Translations under genes and position numbers: made by a program
Shown: positions 38,281 to 47,183 of the stretch, in pieces
Position numbering within the stretch: position 1 is the first letter of the stretch
How the letters are laid out: each line of letters starts with the position of its first letter
The notes under the pieces: model-generated
What the model was told of the DNA's origin: nothing
The model's input: only the letters and a program-made list of their open reading frames with translations
The model's database searches: none
DNA from: Eleftheria terrae
Lineage (GTDB): Bacteria > Pseudomonadota > Gammaproteobacteria > Burkholderiales > Burkholderiaceae_C
DNA: 64,000 nt
Assembly: GCF_030419005.1 (NCBI RefSeq)
Contig: NZ_CP106951.1
Span: forward strand, 3,782,001 to 3,846,000
Direction: 5' to 3'

Positions 38281-38294
38281 TGAAAGCGCTTTCA
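38281..38294. promoter_or_regulatory. LacI-family operator upstream of GH74 gene
   Basis: TGAAAGCGCTTTCA is a perfect 14-bp palindrome with the central CG typical of LacI-family operators. It is 121 bases before the GH74 start. An identical copy lies at 42512-42525 before the sugar-binding protein gene, so both genes probably belong to one regulon. No LacI-type regulator is encoded in the window. Confidence 0.8.
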
Positions 38295-38414
38295 TATGGG
38301 TCGGGGGCGGCCACTGGCAGGGGACTGCCTGGCTGCCTCTTGCCGCGGCTGTGCATGGCCGCGGCGTGGTCCTGTCCCGCGTCCTACCCGTCTTACATGA
38401 GGAGACCCGTCACC

Positions 38415-40958
38415 ATGAATTTCGCGCGTTTGCGTCCGGCACCGCTGTGCCTGGCCTTGTGGATCGGCCTGGGAGCCAGCGGTGCCGGCGCGGCCACACC
38501 GCCGTATGTGTGGAAGAACGTCCGCATCGATGGCGGCGGCTTCGTCTCCGGCATCGTCTTCAGCCCGGCCGAGAAGGACCTCATCTATGCGCGTACCGAC
38601 ATCGGCGGCCTCTACCGCTGGGAGGAGGCTGGCCGGCGCTGGCTGCCGCTGCTGGACTGGGTGGGACAGGACAACTGGGGCTGGAACGGCGTGGTGAGCG
38701 TCGCCACCGATCCGGCCGACCCGCGGCGTGTCTATGCGGCGGTGGGCATGTACACGAACGGCTGGGACCCGAACAACGGCGCCATCCTGCGCTCGGCCGA
38801 CCAGGGCCGCACCTGGTCGGCCACCGTGCTCCCGTTCAAGCTCGGCGGCAACATGCCGGGCCGCGGCATGGGCGAGCGCCTGGCGGTCGACCCCAACCGC
38901 AACAGCGTGCTCTACTTCGGCGCGCCCAGCGGCAAGGGTCTGTGGCACAGCGTGGACGCCGGTGTCACCTGGACCCCGGTGGCCAGCTTTCCCAACCCCG
39001 GCAACTATGCGCAGGATCCGAACGACCCCAACGGCTACCTGAACGACAACCAGGGCGTGGTGTGGGTCACCTTCGACAAGGCGAGTGGCAGCCGCGGCGC
39101 CGCCAGCCGGACGATCTACGTTGGCGTGGCCGACAAGCAGAACACGGTCTACCGCTCGCGGGATGCGGGTGCCACCTGGGAGCGGGTGCCGGGCCAGCCG
39201 GTCGGCTACATCGCGCACAAGGGGGTGCACGATCCTGTCAACGGCGTGCTCTACATCGCCACCAGCGACACCGGCGGCCCCTACGACGGCGGCAAGGGCG
39301 ACGTCTGGAAATTCGAGACCGCCAGCGGCAGCTGGACCCGTATCAGCCCGGTGCCGTCCACCAGCGCCGACAACTTCTTCGGCTACAGCGGGCTGACCAT
39401 CGACCGGCAGAACCCGAAGGTGCTGATGGTGAGCACGCAGGTGGCGTGGTGGCCCGACACGGTGTTCTTCCGCAGCACCGACGGTGGCGCCAGCTGGTCG
39501 CGCATCTGGGAGTACGCCGGCTACCCTGCGCGCAACCTGCGCTACACCATGGACATCAGCGAAGTGCCGTGGCTGAGCTTCGGGCAGAACCCGCAGCCAC
39601 CGGAAGCCACCCCGAAGCTGGGCTGGATGAACGAGGCGGTGGAGATCGACCCCTTCAACGCCAACCGCTTCCTCTACGGCACCGGCGCCACGCTGTACGG
39701 CAGCGAGAACCTGCAGAGCTGGGACCGCGGCGAGCGCATCACCATCAAGCCGATGGTGAAGGGCCTCGAGGAGACCGCGGTGCTCGACTTGCTCAGCCCG
39801 CCTCAGGGGGCGCCGCTGCTGTCCGCCCTGGGCGACATCGGTGGTTTCCGGCACGACGACCTCGGCAAGGTGCCGGCGCTGATGTACCAGTCGCCCTTCC
39901 TGGTGTCGACCACGAGCATGGACTACGCCGAGCTCAAGCCGCAGGTGGTGGTGCGTGTCGGCAATGCCGAGCGGCAGCACCTCGGCGTGTCCACCGATGG
40001 CGGCACCTCCTGGTACGCCGGGCAGGAACCGGCCGGCACCAAGAGCGGCGGCATGGTGGCGGTGTCAGCCGATGCCAATGCCATCGTGTGGAGCACGGAA
40101 GGCGTGGGGGTCCAGCGCTCGACGACCTACGGCGCGTCCTGGACGCCCAGCCAGGGCCTGCCGGCCGGGGCACAGGTGCGTTCGGACCGGGTCAACCCGC
40201 GCCGCTTCTACGCCTGGGCCGGCGGCCGCTTCTACGTCAGCCAGGATGCAGGCGCCAGCTTCACCGCGACGCCGGCCGCGCTGCCGCAAGGCGGGCGGGT
40301 GCGCTTCAAGGCCACGCCTGGCCGCGAGGGCGAGCTCTGGCTCGCCCACGACGGCACCGGCCTGTGGCGCTCGACCGACGGCGGCACCAGCTTCAAGCGG
40401 CTGGGCTCGGTGGAGCAGGCGAGCAACATGGGCTTCGGCAAGGCGGCGCCGGGTCGCAATGAGCCGGCGCTGTATGCCATTGCAAAGGTCCAGGGCGTGC
40501 GCGGCGTGTTCCGCTCGGACGACAGCGGCACCAGCTGGACCCGCCTCAATGACGACCAGCACCAGTGGGGCAACATCGGCGACGCACTGACCGGCGATCC
40601 GCGCGTCTACGGCCGGGTCTACGTCGGCACCAACGGCCGCGGCATCGTCTACGGCGAGCCGGGCGCCGCCTCGGGCGGCGGCGGTACGCCGCCGGGGGAG
40701 GGCGGCAGCAACGTCACTGCAAGCCTGAAGGTCGACAACGAATGGGGCGGCGGCTATTGCGCGAGCGTCACGCTGGCCAACCCGGCCGCGACCCCGGTGG
40801 TGTGGCAGGCGAGCGTGACGGTGCGCGGCAAGGTCAACAACCTCTGGAATGCGCAGTGGTCGCAAGCCGGCTCGACGCTGCAGCTGTCCGGCGTGGGCTG
40901 GAACAGCACACTGGCGCCCAAGGCCTCGCAGGTGGTGGGCTTCTGCGCGGACAGGTAG
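38415..40958 (+). CDS. GH74 xyloglucanase with C-terminal CBM2
   Basis: The 847-aa secreted enzyme has signal peptide MNFARLRPAPLCLALWIG...AGAA, then a two-propeller GH74 domain (about 29-750) with BNR repeats such as SADQGRTWS and STDGGASWS. The two catalytic aspartates are visible: D62 in YARTDIGGLYRW and D474 in ALGDIGGFRHDD. A Gly/Pro linker (about 752-765) leads to a CBM2-like domain ending GFCADR, with the usual terminal cysteine pair. It cuts the beta-1,4-glucan backbone of xyloglucan outside the cell. GAGGAGAC lies 8 bases before ATG 38415; an ATG at 38397 is less well placed. Confidence 0.93.
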   Translation: MNFARLRPAPLCLALWIGLGASGAGAATPPYVWKNVRIDGGGFVSGIVFSPAEKDLIYARTDIGGLYRWEEAGRRWLPLLDWVGQDNWGWNGVVSVATDPADPRRVYAAVGMYTNGWDPNNGAILRSADQGRTWSATVLPFKLGGNMPGRGMGERLAVDPNRNSVLYFGAPSGKGLWHSVDAGVTWTPVASFPNPGNYAQDPNDPNGYLNDNQGVVWVTFDKASGSRGAASRTIYVGVADKQNTVYRSRDAGATWERVPGQPVGYIAHKGVHDPVNGVLYIATSDTGGPYDGGKGDVWKFETASGSWTRISPVPSTSADNFFGYSGLTIDRQNPKVLMVSTQVAWWPDTVFFRSTDGGASWSRIWEYAGYPARNLRYTMDISEVPWLSFGQNPQPPEATPKLGWMNEAVEIDPFNANRFLYGTGATLYGSENLQSWDRGERITIKPMVKGLEETAVLDLLSPPQGAPLLSALGDIGGFRHDDLGKVPALMYQSPFLVSTTSMDYAELKPQVVVRVGNAERQHLGVSTDGGTSWYAGQEPAGTKSGGMVAVSADANAIVWSTEGVGVQRSTTYGASWTPSQGLPAGAQVRSDRVNPRRFYAWAGGRFYVSQDAGASFTATPAALPQGGRVRFKATPGREGELWLAHDGTGLWRSTDGGTSFKRLGSVEQASNMGFGKAAPGRNEPALYAIAKVQGVRGVFRSDDSGTSWTRLNDDQHQWGNIGDALTGDPRVYGRVYVGTNGRGIVYGEPGAASGGGGTPPGEGGSNVTASLKVDNEWGGGYCASVTLANPAATPVVWQASVTVRGKVNNLWNAQWSQAGSTLQLSGVGWNSTLAPKASQVVGFCADR

Positions 40959-41224
40959 TGGGTGCCTGAGCGGCCACCCCGGGCCCGGCGGTGCGCGGTC
41001 CCGGGGTTGCCGCATGCGGCCTGCCACGGCTCGGCCGGTGCCGCGTCGACCCGAGTGCTGGGTCGTCGCTTCACCGTGGCGTTGGGCCGGACGGAAGGAC
41101 GAAGGGCAGGACGAAGGGCCGCGGTGCGCAGGCGAGGGCCCGTGCGGCCCGGCGCCACCAGGACGCAGGGCCGGGCCCGGCCTTGCGCCAGACCCGGCCC
41201 TGGGCCGGAAAGCGGGCCCGCTCC

Positions 41225-42481
41225 TCAGCGGATGCGCCGCTCGATGGCCAGCTTGGCGTCGGCCAGCGCCTTCTTGATGTCCTTGTTCTGGTCGAGCACC
41301 TTGTCGAGCTCGGCCGTCACGGCGGCCTGGGCGATCGGGTCGAGCTTGTTGACTTCCAGGGCCGGGATGCGGGCTGCCGCGGCGCGCCACTGCTGCCGTG
41401 CCTTCTGGCCCCCCAGGAACTCGATCGGCTGGTCGATGAAGGGGTCGCTGGTGGCGGCGATCAGTGCCGGGAAGGAATCGGCCTTGCGCAGCGACTCGAT
41501 CTGCATTTCCTTGTTCAGCGTCATGAAGCGCACGAACTCCCAGGCCAGCTTCTTCTGCGCCTCGCTGTTCTTCTTCGGAATGCCGTAGTAGGAGCCGCCC
41601 CAGGCCGCGAAGGCGCCGTTGGGCAGGCTGGCCGAGCGCCACTGGCCCTTGGTGTCGGGCGCCAGCCACGAGGCCAGGTGGCCGGCGAGCCAGCCGCCCA
41701 TCATCTCGGTGGCCACCGCGCCGCGCTTGAAACCTTCGGCCCACTCGTTGGTCCAGGCGTTCACCTTGCCATCGATGCCGGCCGTGCGGGCGGCCTTCGC
41801 CAGCTCGAAGGCCTTCTGGAAGCGCGGCGTGTTCACCAGGACCTGGTTGTTCTTGCCGAAGAACAGGCCCTCGCCATCCTTCAGGTTGCTGCGGATGTAG
41901 ATGCCCATCAGCGCGTTCGCATGCGGCAGCATGTAGGCCCCGGTCTTGGCCTTCACCGTCTTGCCGGCATCGATGAAGCTTTCCCACGACTGCGTCATCT
42001 GCGCTTCGGTGACGCCGGCCTTGTCCATCAGGTCCTTGCGGTAGAACAGCGCGCCGGGACCCACGTCGGCCGGCATGGCCGACAGCGAGCCGCCCTTGCT
42101 CATGGCCTGAGGGTAGGTGAACTTGTAGAACTGGTCGCGGTACTGCAGCGCGTTGTACGGTGGCTTGGCCAGGTCTTCCAGCCCGCCGGACTCGGCGAAC
42201 TTGCCGAGGTAGCCAATCTCGATGCCCATCACGTCGGGCAGGTTCGAGCCGGTGGCCAGCGCGGTGGTCATCGCGTTGTGGTGGTCGGCGATCTGCAGCG
42301 AGACGAGCTTGATCTCCACGTCGGGCCGCACCTTCTTGAACAGCGGGATGGCCGCCTTGACGTGTTCGTCGAAGTTGGGGAAGGACGCCACGGTCAGCGT
42401 CGTGGTCTGGGCGCTGGCGGCGCCGGCGCAGGCCAGGGCGAGGGCGGTCGGCAGCAAGGGGCTCAGCAGGGACGGTCTCAT
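41225..42481 (-). CDS. Sugar ABC transporter substrate-binding protein
   Basis: The 418-aa protein has a signal peptide (MRPSLLSPLLPTALALACAGAASAQ) and a family 1 solute-binding fold (MalE/UgpB-like, COG1653): TTLTVASFPNFDEHVKAAIPLFKK, DVMGIEIGYLGKFAESGGL, and the C-terminal KKNSEAQKKLAWEFVRFM block. It should bind an oligosaccharide in the periplasm. No permease or ATPase gene follows: the next gene downstream is the convergent GH74. A LacI-type palindrome identical to that of GH74 lies 31 bases before the start. A link to xyloglucan oligosaccharides is inferred from this. Confidence 0.92.
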   Translation of the reverse strand: MRPSLLSPLLPTALALACAGAASAQTTTLTVASFPNFDEHVKAAIPLFKKVRPDVEIKLVSLQIADHHNAMTTALATGSNLPDVMGIEIGYLGKFAESGGLEDLAKPPYNALQYRDQFYKFTYPQAMSKGGSLSAMPADVGPGALFYRKDLMDKAGVTEAQMTQSWESFIDAGKTVKAKTGAYMLPHANALMGIYIRSNLKDGEGLFFGKNNQVLVNTPRFQKAFELAKAARTAGIDGKVNAWTNEWAEGFKRGAVATEMMGGWLAGHLASWLAPDTKGQWRSASLPNGAFAAWGGSYYGIPKKNSEAQKKLAWEFVRFMTLNKEMQIESLRKADSFPALIAATSDPFIDQPIEFLGGQKARQQWRAAAARIPALEVNKLDPIAQAAVTAELDKVLDQNKDIKKALADAKLAIERRIR

Positions 42482-42511
42482 GTGTCTCCTCTTTTCAGTC
42501 GAAAATCATTG

Positions 42512-42525
42512 TGAAAGCGCTTTCA
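42512..42525. promoter_or_regulatory. LacI-family operator upstream of sugar-binding protein gene
   Basis: TGAAAGCGCTTTCA, identical to the site at 38281. It lies 31 bases before the reverse-strand start codon at 42481, where a bound repressor would cover the promoter or block elongation. Confidence 0.82.
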
Positions 42526-42731
42526 AGAAGGCGACATGAATGTAGGGCGGGGGGCCAGCGCCGTCAACCAGGGGCGGTACGGGGGTGCGGCGGCACGCCG
42601 ACTTTCGGGACGGCGGCCTGCCGGGGACGTGGCGGCTTCGCGTGCTGTGCAGGCGCTTCGCGGCGCCACGGCCGGCGCGTCATGCGGTGGCCCACAGTGG
42701 TCGCCAGCCTACCCCAGCAAGGAGTGTCCGG

Positions 42732-44381
42732 ATGACCATCGGCTCGATACCGCCCCAGGCCTTGACCACCCCGCCCACCGCCGACGGTGGCCCGACGCCC
42801 GGCTCCGCAACGCCACGCCCCGCTGCGCCCGGAGGGGGCGGCCCGCCTGGCTTGCCGACCCGTGTGCTGGTGAAGAACCGGGACGGCCTGCAGGCCATCC
42901 ACAGCGCCCGCAGCGTCGCGGTGCAGCAGGCCCTGCAGACCGAGATTGCCAAGGCCAAGGCCTTCGAGATCGGTGCCGCGCTGGCGGTGCTCGATCATCC
43001 GGGCGCGATGGGCGCGGTCTTCGACCGGCAGGCGCGCAAGCTCGACACCCTGCTCGGGGCCCTGTTCCAGCAGGGATCGCCGCTGGGCCAGCGCCAGGTG
43101 CAGTTCCAGGGCCAGCAACGGGCGCTGGCCGATGTCTTTGCCGAGACCTTGCTGAGGCCGCTGTCGCCCACCTCCGACCAGATTGGCCGCTGCACCGATC
43201 CGGCGCTGCGCGACGCGATGCAGGCCAGCGGCATGAACGACCTGCAGTTCATGCGGGCCGACGGGCTGGCCTGGCTGAGGGGCAAGCTGAGCACCGCTTC
43301 GGTGGACAACGGGCAGCACCAGACGCTGCCAGGCTACAGCTTCCAGGACATGCTCACCAAGATCCGGGCCACCAGCGCCTTCGGCACCACGGTGTGGCAG
43401 CTGATGAGCACGCCCGAGCTGCGCCGCGCCAATGCCGCGCCCCTGGCGGAGCTGATGTCCTTGGCAAACCCGCAACTCGCGGCGGCCGGCTCGTCCGCCG
43501 TCGATGGCCTGAACCAGCGCTTCACCGAATTCCAGTCCCGCACGCGCAATGGGACCTTCGACGACCCGGTGGCGCGGGCACGCCGGGAGCGGGTGCCTCT
43601 CGTGAACGGCCAGCCGGTGCAGACCTGGCAGTACGAGAGCGCTGCCCGGTACGGGCTGGGCTTTGGCCAGGTCATCCAGCCCGGCGGGGTGCAGGACCCG
43701 GCCCAGGCGGCAGCCTTGCAGGCGGCCCTGGACCAGCACGGCGGCGTGAACGGCATTCCCCGCGAGGGCCAGCCCATCCAGGACGGCCGGCGCCCCGGTA
43801 CGCTGTCGGAAGCCGAACTGGGCGCGCTGTTGGCGCCCTTTGAGAACGCCGGCCTGCGGCAGGCGCTGCAGGCGCATGAACTGCAGCACGGCACCGGGGT
43901 GAATCGGTGGGAGCCCTACGGCACCTTCGCCGACGACAGTGCCGGCAAGGGCTTCCCGTCGGCCGGGGCCCAGTCGGGCGGCACCTGCGACATCCTGTTG
44001 GCGCTGCACTGCATGAGCGGGCAGTCGCTGTACGGCAATGCCCAGGAGGTGCTGCCGGCGACGGTCGGCATCGCGGCCTTCATGAACTTCGGCGCCTACC
44101 ACACCTTCGCGGAGACACTGCCCATCGGCATGGCCATGGCCGCGAACCAGAAGGCGTATGTGCCGCACGTCGGGCAGCGGCAGGAGGGGCTGTACGAGGA
44201 CTTCTACCGGCTGGTGCGGCAGCATGTCGGCGGCGAGGCGCACGCCGCGGTGCAGCCGTTCAAGCAGGCCTTCGACAGCGTTTCGCAGATGCAGGGCCGG
44301 CGCCAGCCGGACCCGGCGATCGAGCTGTACCTGACCTCGCAGCAGTACCAGCAGCACTTCCCGCAGGGCGGAGCGGGCTGA
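42732..44381 (+). CDS. Unrecognised 549-aa protein, possible secreted effector
   Basis: I do not recognise this protein. It has no signal peptide or membrane segment. Residues 1-45 are a Pro/Thr/Gly-rich disordered leader (MTIGSIPPQALTTPPTADGG), as in type III secretion substrates; the rest is mostly helical and Gln/Ala-rich. A C-terminal region has C419 in SGGTCDILLALHC and H457/E461 in GAYHTFAETLPIG, a spacing that could be a Cys-His hydrolase site, but this is a guess. AAGGAGTG about 7-14 bases upstream fixes ATG 42732. Its neighbours are single genes facing other ways, so context says little. Confidence 0.7.
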   Translation: MTIGSIPPQALTTPPTADGGPTPGSATPRPAAPGGGGPPGLPTRVLVKNRDGLQAIHSARSVAVQQALQTEIAKAKAFEIGAALAVLDHPGAMGAVFDRQARKLDTLLGALFQQGSPLGQRQVQFQGQQRALADVFAETLLRPLSPTSDQIGRCTDPALRDAMQASGMNDLQFMRADGLAWLRGKLSTASVDNGQHQTLPGYSFQDMLTKIRATSAFGTTVWQLMSTPELRRANAAPLAELMSLANPQLAAAGSSAVDGLNQRFTEFQSRTRNGTFDDPVARARRERVPLVNGQPVQTWQYESAARYGLGFGQVIQPGGVQDPAQAAALQAALDQHGGVNGIPREGQPIQDGRRPGTLSEAELGALLAPFENAGLRQALQAHELQHGTGVNRWEPYGTFADDSAGKGFPSAGAQSGGTCDILLALHCMSGQSLYGNAQEVLPATVGIAAFMNFGAYHTFAETLPIGMAMAANQKAYVPHVGQRQEGLYEDFYRLVRQHVGGEAHAAVQPFKQAFDSVSQMQGRRQPDPAIELYLTSQQYQQHFPQGGAG

Positions 44382-44408
44382 GCCGGCGGCTCGCCGCCGA
44401 CCGGCCGA

Positions 44409-45005
44409 TCAATCCGGCAGGTCGCGGCGCCGCTCGATGATGCGTGAAACCAGGCCGTAGCCCACCGCTTCCTCGGCCGACATCCAGTGGTCCCGCTCGA
44501 TGTCGGCCTGCACCTTGTCCAGCGGCTGGCCGGTCTCGCGCGCAATGACGCGGGCGATGCGCTCCCGGGCCTTGACGATCTCGCGCGCCTGGATCGCGAT
44601 GTCGCTGGCCGGCCCGCCGGCACCGCCGCTCGGCTGGTGGATCAGGAAGCGCGTGTGTGGCAGGCAGAAGCGGCGCTCGCGCGGCACCGACAGGTAGAGG
44701 TGGGCCGCTGCGCTGCCGACCCAGCCGGTGCCGATCATGTGCACCGGCGCGTCGATGAAGCGCACGATGTCGTGGATCGCGTCGCCCGATTCCAGGTGCC
44801 CGCCCGGCGAGGACACCAGCAGCTGGATAGGGGCCGCCGAGGCCGCGTCCAGGGCAATCAGCCGGCGGGTGACCTCGCCGGCCAGCTGGTCGGTGATGGT
44901 CCCGAAGACCAGCACGATGCGCGACTGGAAGGCCTTCTCCTCGAGGAAGGCGGCGCCGGCATCGGGGCTGGCCGGCACGGCGGAGGGGGGAGCGGGGGTG
45001 TCCAT
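44409..45005 (-). CDS. ClpP-family serine protease subunit
   Basis: The 198-aa protein is a ClpP homologue with the full catalytic triad: S98 (GTGWVGSAAAHL), H123 (RFLIHQPSGG) and D172 (ERDHWMSAEEA). The Ser-containing loop differs from housekeeping ClpP (GQAASMG type), and an Ala/Pro-rich N-terminus of about 20 residues replaces the usual start, so this is a second, variant ClpP rather than the main one. No Clp ATPase is nearby. GGAGAACCG precedes ATG 45005. It is divergent from an ECF sigma gene, 89 bases between starts. Confidence 0.88.
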   Translation of the reverse strand: MDTPAPPSAVPASPDAGAAFLEEKAFQSRIVLVFGTITDQLAGEVTRRLIALDAASAAPIQLLVSSPGGHLESGDAIHDIVRFIDAPVHMIGTGWVGSAAAHLYLSVPRERRFCLPHTRFLIHQPSGGAGGPASDIAIQAREIVKARERIARVIARETGQPLDKVQADIERDHWMSAEEAVGYGLVSRIIERRRDLPD

Positions 45006-45094
45006 CGGTTCTCCATGAATGGGTGGAACGGGTGAGACGAACGAGGCAGCGGCTTCGTGACACCGGGCCGCCCGCTTCATGGCAAGCTGCGCGG

Positions 45095-45949
45095 ATGGAT
45101 GATCGCAGTGCACCCCTGTTCCTGGACCCGGCCCTGTTCCAGCGTCATCGGCGCCGCCTGACGGAGGTGGCCCGCGGGCTGCTCGGCAACCAGGCGGACG
45201 CCGAGGACATCGTGCAGGACGCCTACCTGCGCAGCCAGGCGGCGGCCGCCGCCCCACCGCGCAGTGCGGAGGCCTGGCTGCTGACCGTGGTGCGCCACCT
45301 GGCGATCGACCGGCTGCGCCGCCGGCGCCGGGAAGGCGAGGCGTTGCACCAGTGGCAGCAGGACGCGGTGGCGCTGCGGCACCTGAGCGCCCCGGCGGCC
45401 GAGCAGACCGCGCGGCTGAGCCTGGATGCCGCCGTCGCGCTGCGCGTGCTGCTGCAATGCCTGGATCGGGTCGAAGCCGCCGCCGTGCTGCTGCGCGAAG
45501 TGTTCGAGGCCGACTATGCCGAGATCGCGCGCAGCGCCGGCCGCAGCGAGGCCGCCTGCCGCCAGCTGGTGCACCGCGCACTGCGACGGCTTGGCGCAAC
45601 GCCGCCCAGGCCTTCGCGGGTGGACGGCAACGGCGCGGAGGATGCCCTGTTCAGCCTGTGCTGGCGGGCCCTGCAGACCGGCAGCCCGGCCGCCCTGTTC
45701 CGCTTGCTGGCGCTGCCGGCTGGCGCACCGGCGGCCCGTGCTGCAGCGGCGGCGCCGCCCTGTCCCCGTGGCGGCACGCCGGCGAGCCACTTTGCGATGG
45801 TGCAACTGGGCGGCCGCTTCGCCGTGGCCCTGATGCTGGACGGCCAGCTGCTCTGCACCTTGCCGGTCGGCCCTTGCGGCGACGCACCGTCGGGCCCCGC
45901 CCGGGACGACTCGGCGTTCGAGCCGCGAGCGGTGGGACAGGCAGGGTAG
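45095..45949 (+). CDS. ECF sigma factor with shortened C-terminal extension (SigJ/ECF41-like)
   Basis: The 284-aa protein has sigma region 2 (about 10-85: GNQADAEDIVQDAYLR, LLTVVRHLAIDRLRRRR) and region 4 (about 115-175: LREVFEADYAEIARSAGRSEAACRQLVHRAL). About 100 further residues follow, ending in a strand pair (FAMVQLGGRFAVALMLDGQLL) like the last strands of the SnoaL-like domain of ECF41 sigma factors; the middle of that domain seems missing. In ECF41 the extension controls activity. No anti-sigma gene is adjacent. Start ATG 45095 is chosen from the sigma fold. Confidence 0.85.
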   Translation: MDDRSAPLFLDPALFQRHRRRLTEVARGLLGNQADAEDIVQDAYLRSQAAAAAPPRSAEAWLLTVVRHLAIDRLRRRRREGEALHQWQQDAVALRHLSAPAAEQTARLSLDAAVALRVLLQCLDRVEAAAVLLREVFEADYAEIARSAGRSEAACRQLVHRALRRLGATPPRPSRVDGNGAEDALFSLCWRALQTGSPAALFRLLALPAGAPAARAAAAAPPCPRGGTPASHFAMVQLGGRFAVALMLDGQLLCTLPVGPCGDAPSGPARDDSAFEPRAVGQAG

Positions 45950-46169
45950 CGTCGTCGTCCGCCGCGGGCGCGGCAGGTGGGGCGCCTGGCCCGCCGCCGG
46001 TGCGGCAGGCGCGCTTTGGCGGCGGCCAGGCCCGGCGGTAGGCCGCCGTGCGTCGGCCTGCACCCGGGCAGGCCGGGCCGGTGAGTCGGCGAGCCGCCGC
46101 GATGCCGCAGCCGCCTTCTTCCTCAGCCACCGGGTGGCGGCAGATGATGGCATGCCGCCGGGGGCGGCC

Positions 46170-46637
46170 TCACTGGCGACAGGAGAGGCTGGAGAAGCTG
46201 TAGTACTGCACCGAATCGCGGTCGCTGCGGTTCCACACTTCACCGACCGACTTGCTGCCCTGGCTCTGGGCTGAGCCGATGCTGCCGCCCCACACCAGCG
46301 GATACTTGCTGCGGTACAAGGGACCGTCGACGACCACTGCCACGTGCCCATTGGCCCGCGCCGGCCGATGATCGCTCGACTTCAGCACCGCCAGCACGAA
46401 GTAGCCGGTGGCCGCCTTCTTCGCGGCTGCTTCGCCCGAATCGATCTTCTCCCAGGAAGCCGCCACGGCGTCTGAAATGCCATCGGCGTTCAGCGTCGCG
46501 TCCAGCGGAATCCCCAGCTTGCGCGCTACCGCTTTCACAAAGCCGGAACAATTGTTGGCGTTCTTGGTGCCAGGCAGGAACTCTTCGTCCCAGCTTTCCT
46601 TGCACTTCTCAATAATGCAGCGGTCGAGTGAAGCCAT
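46170..46637 (-). CDS. Putative NlpC/P60-like amidase toxin (T6SS Tae2-like)
   Basis: The 155-aa protein lacks a signal peptide and carries a papain-like pair: C30 in NANNCSGFVKAVARKLG and H98 in ANGHVAVVVDGPL. The NCSGF and GHVAVV blocks resemble the small peptidoglycan amidases delivered by type VI secretion, Tae2-like by my recall. These cut the peptide stems of rival cell walls. The gene lies 21 bases after one for a small exported protein, the expected place of an immunity partner. No T6SS structural genes are in the window, so it would be an orphan effector. Confidence 0.7.
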   Translation of the reverse strand: MASLDRCIIEKCKESWDEEFLPGTKNANNCSGFVKAVARKLGIPLDATLNADGISDAVAASWEKIDSGEAAAKKAATGYFVLAVLKSSDHRPARANGHVAVVVDGPLYRSKYPLVWGGSIGSAQSQGSKSVGEVWNRSDRDSVQYYSFSSLSCRQ

Positions 46638-46658
46638 GGTCAGGGTCTCAGGTTGTCA

Positions 46659-47183
46659 TCAACGGGGTCGGGCCCCGGGGTTGGGCAAGCAGTTCGCCTC
46701 GAGCCGGTACTGCTTCGGTTTCGGGCTCGACGGCCCGGCATCCACCGGGGTCAGCGTGATGAACCTGCCATCGAGCGCCCACTTGGCGTTGGACACGTCG
46801 ATGGAACTCAGCCGCTTGCAGGTCGAGGTGCTGTAGAAATTGAGCTGGGTGGACGAGCCGCTGTACTCCTCGGTCAGGAGCACCCGCCGGTTGCCGCTGA
46901 GGTGGACCGAATGGCGGACCCAGACGCCGCCGTCGTCGATCGTGCAGCTGCTGCGGGCCTGGGTGTCCTCGATTTCGAGGGGAGGCTCCGGAAAGACGGT
47001 GACCTCGCCGTCGGCGCGCTCGTTATGGAAGCGCACCAGCGTTGCCCCTTGGCGACCGACGAAGGTCTCGCGCTTGTCGGCGAACTCCGGTTCGATCGGC
47101 ATCGGGGTGAACTTGCAGGCTGCCGCCACGCCGGGCAGTGCAAAGAGCACCACCAGGGCCAGTTTCTGTAGTTGCTGGTGCAT
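46659..47183 (-). CDS. Exported protein, candidate immunity partner of the amidase
   Basis: The 174-aa protein has a signal peptide (MHQQLQKLALVVLFALPGVAAA) and a beta-rich mature part with four or more cysteines (ARSSCTIDDGG, STSTCKRLSS, LEANCLP) that could form disulfides in the periplasm. I recognise no family. It is first in a two-gene operon with the amidase-like gene. Periplasmic immunity proteins for cell-wall amidases (Tai) have just this size, location and gene order, so that role is proposed from context only. Confidence 0.65.
   Translation of the reverse strand: MHQQLQKLALVVLFALPGVAAACKFTPMPIEPEFADKRETFVGRQGATLVRFHNERADGEVTVFPEPPLEIEDTQARSSCTIDDGGVWVRHSVHLSGNRRVLLTEEYSGSSTQLNFYSTSTCKRLSSIDVSNAKWALDGRFITLTPVDAGPSSPKPKQYRLEANCLPNPGARPR

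Noticed and set aside
40959..41224. GC-rich inverted repeats between GH74 and sugar-binding protein genes
   Set aside because: Several overlapping imperfect GGGCC/GGCCC repeats but no clean stem with T-tract; not called as a terminator.
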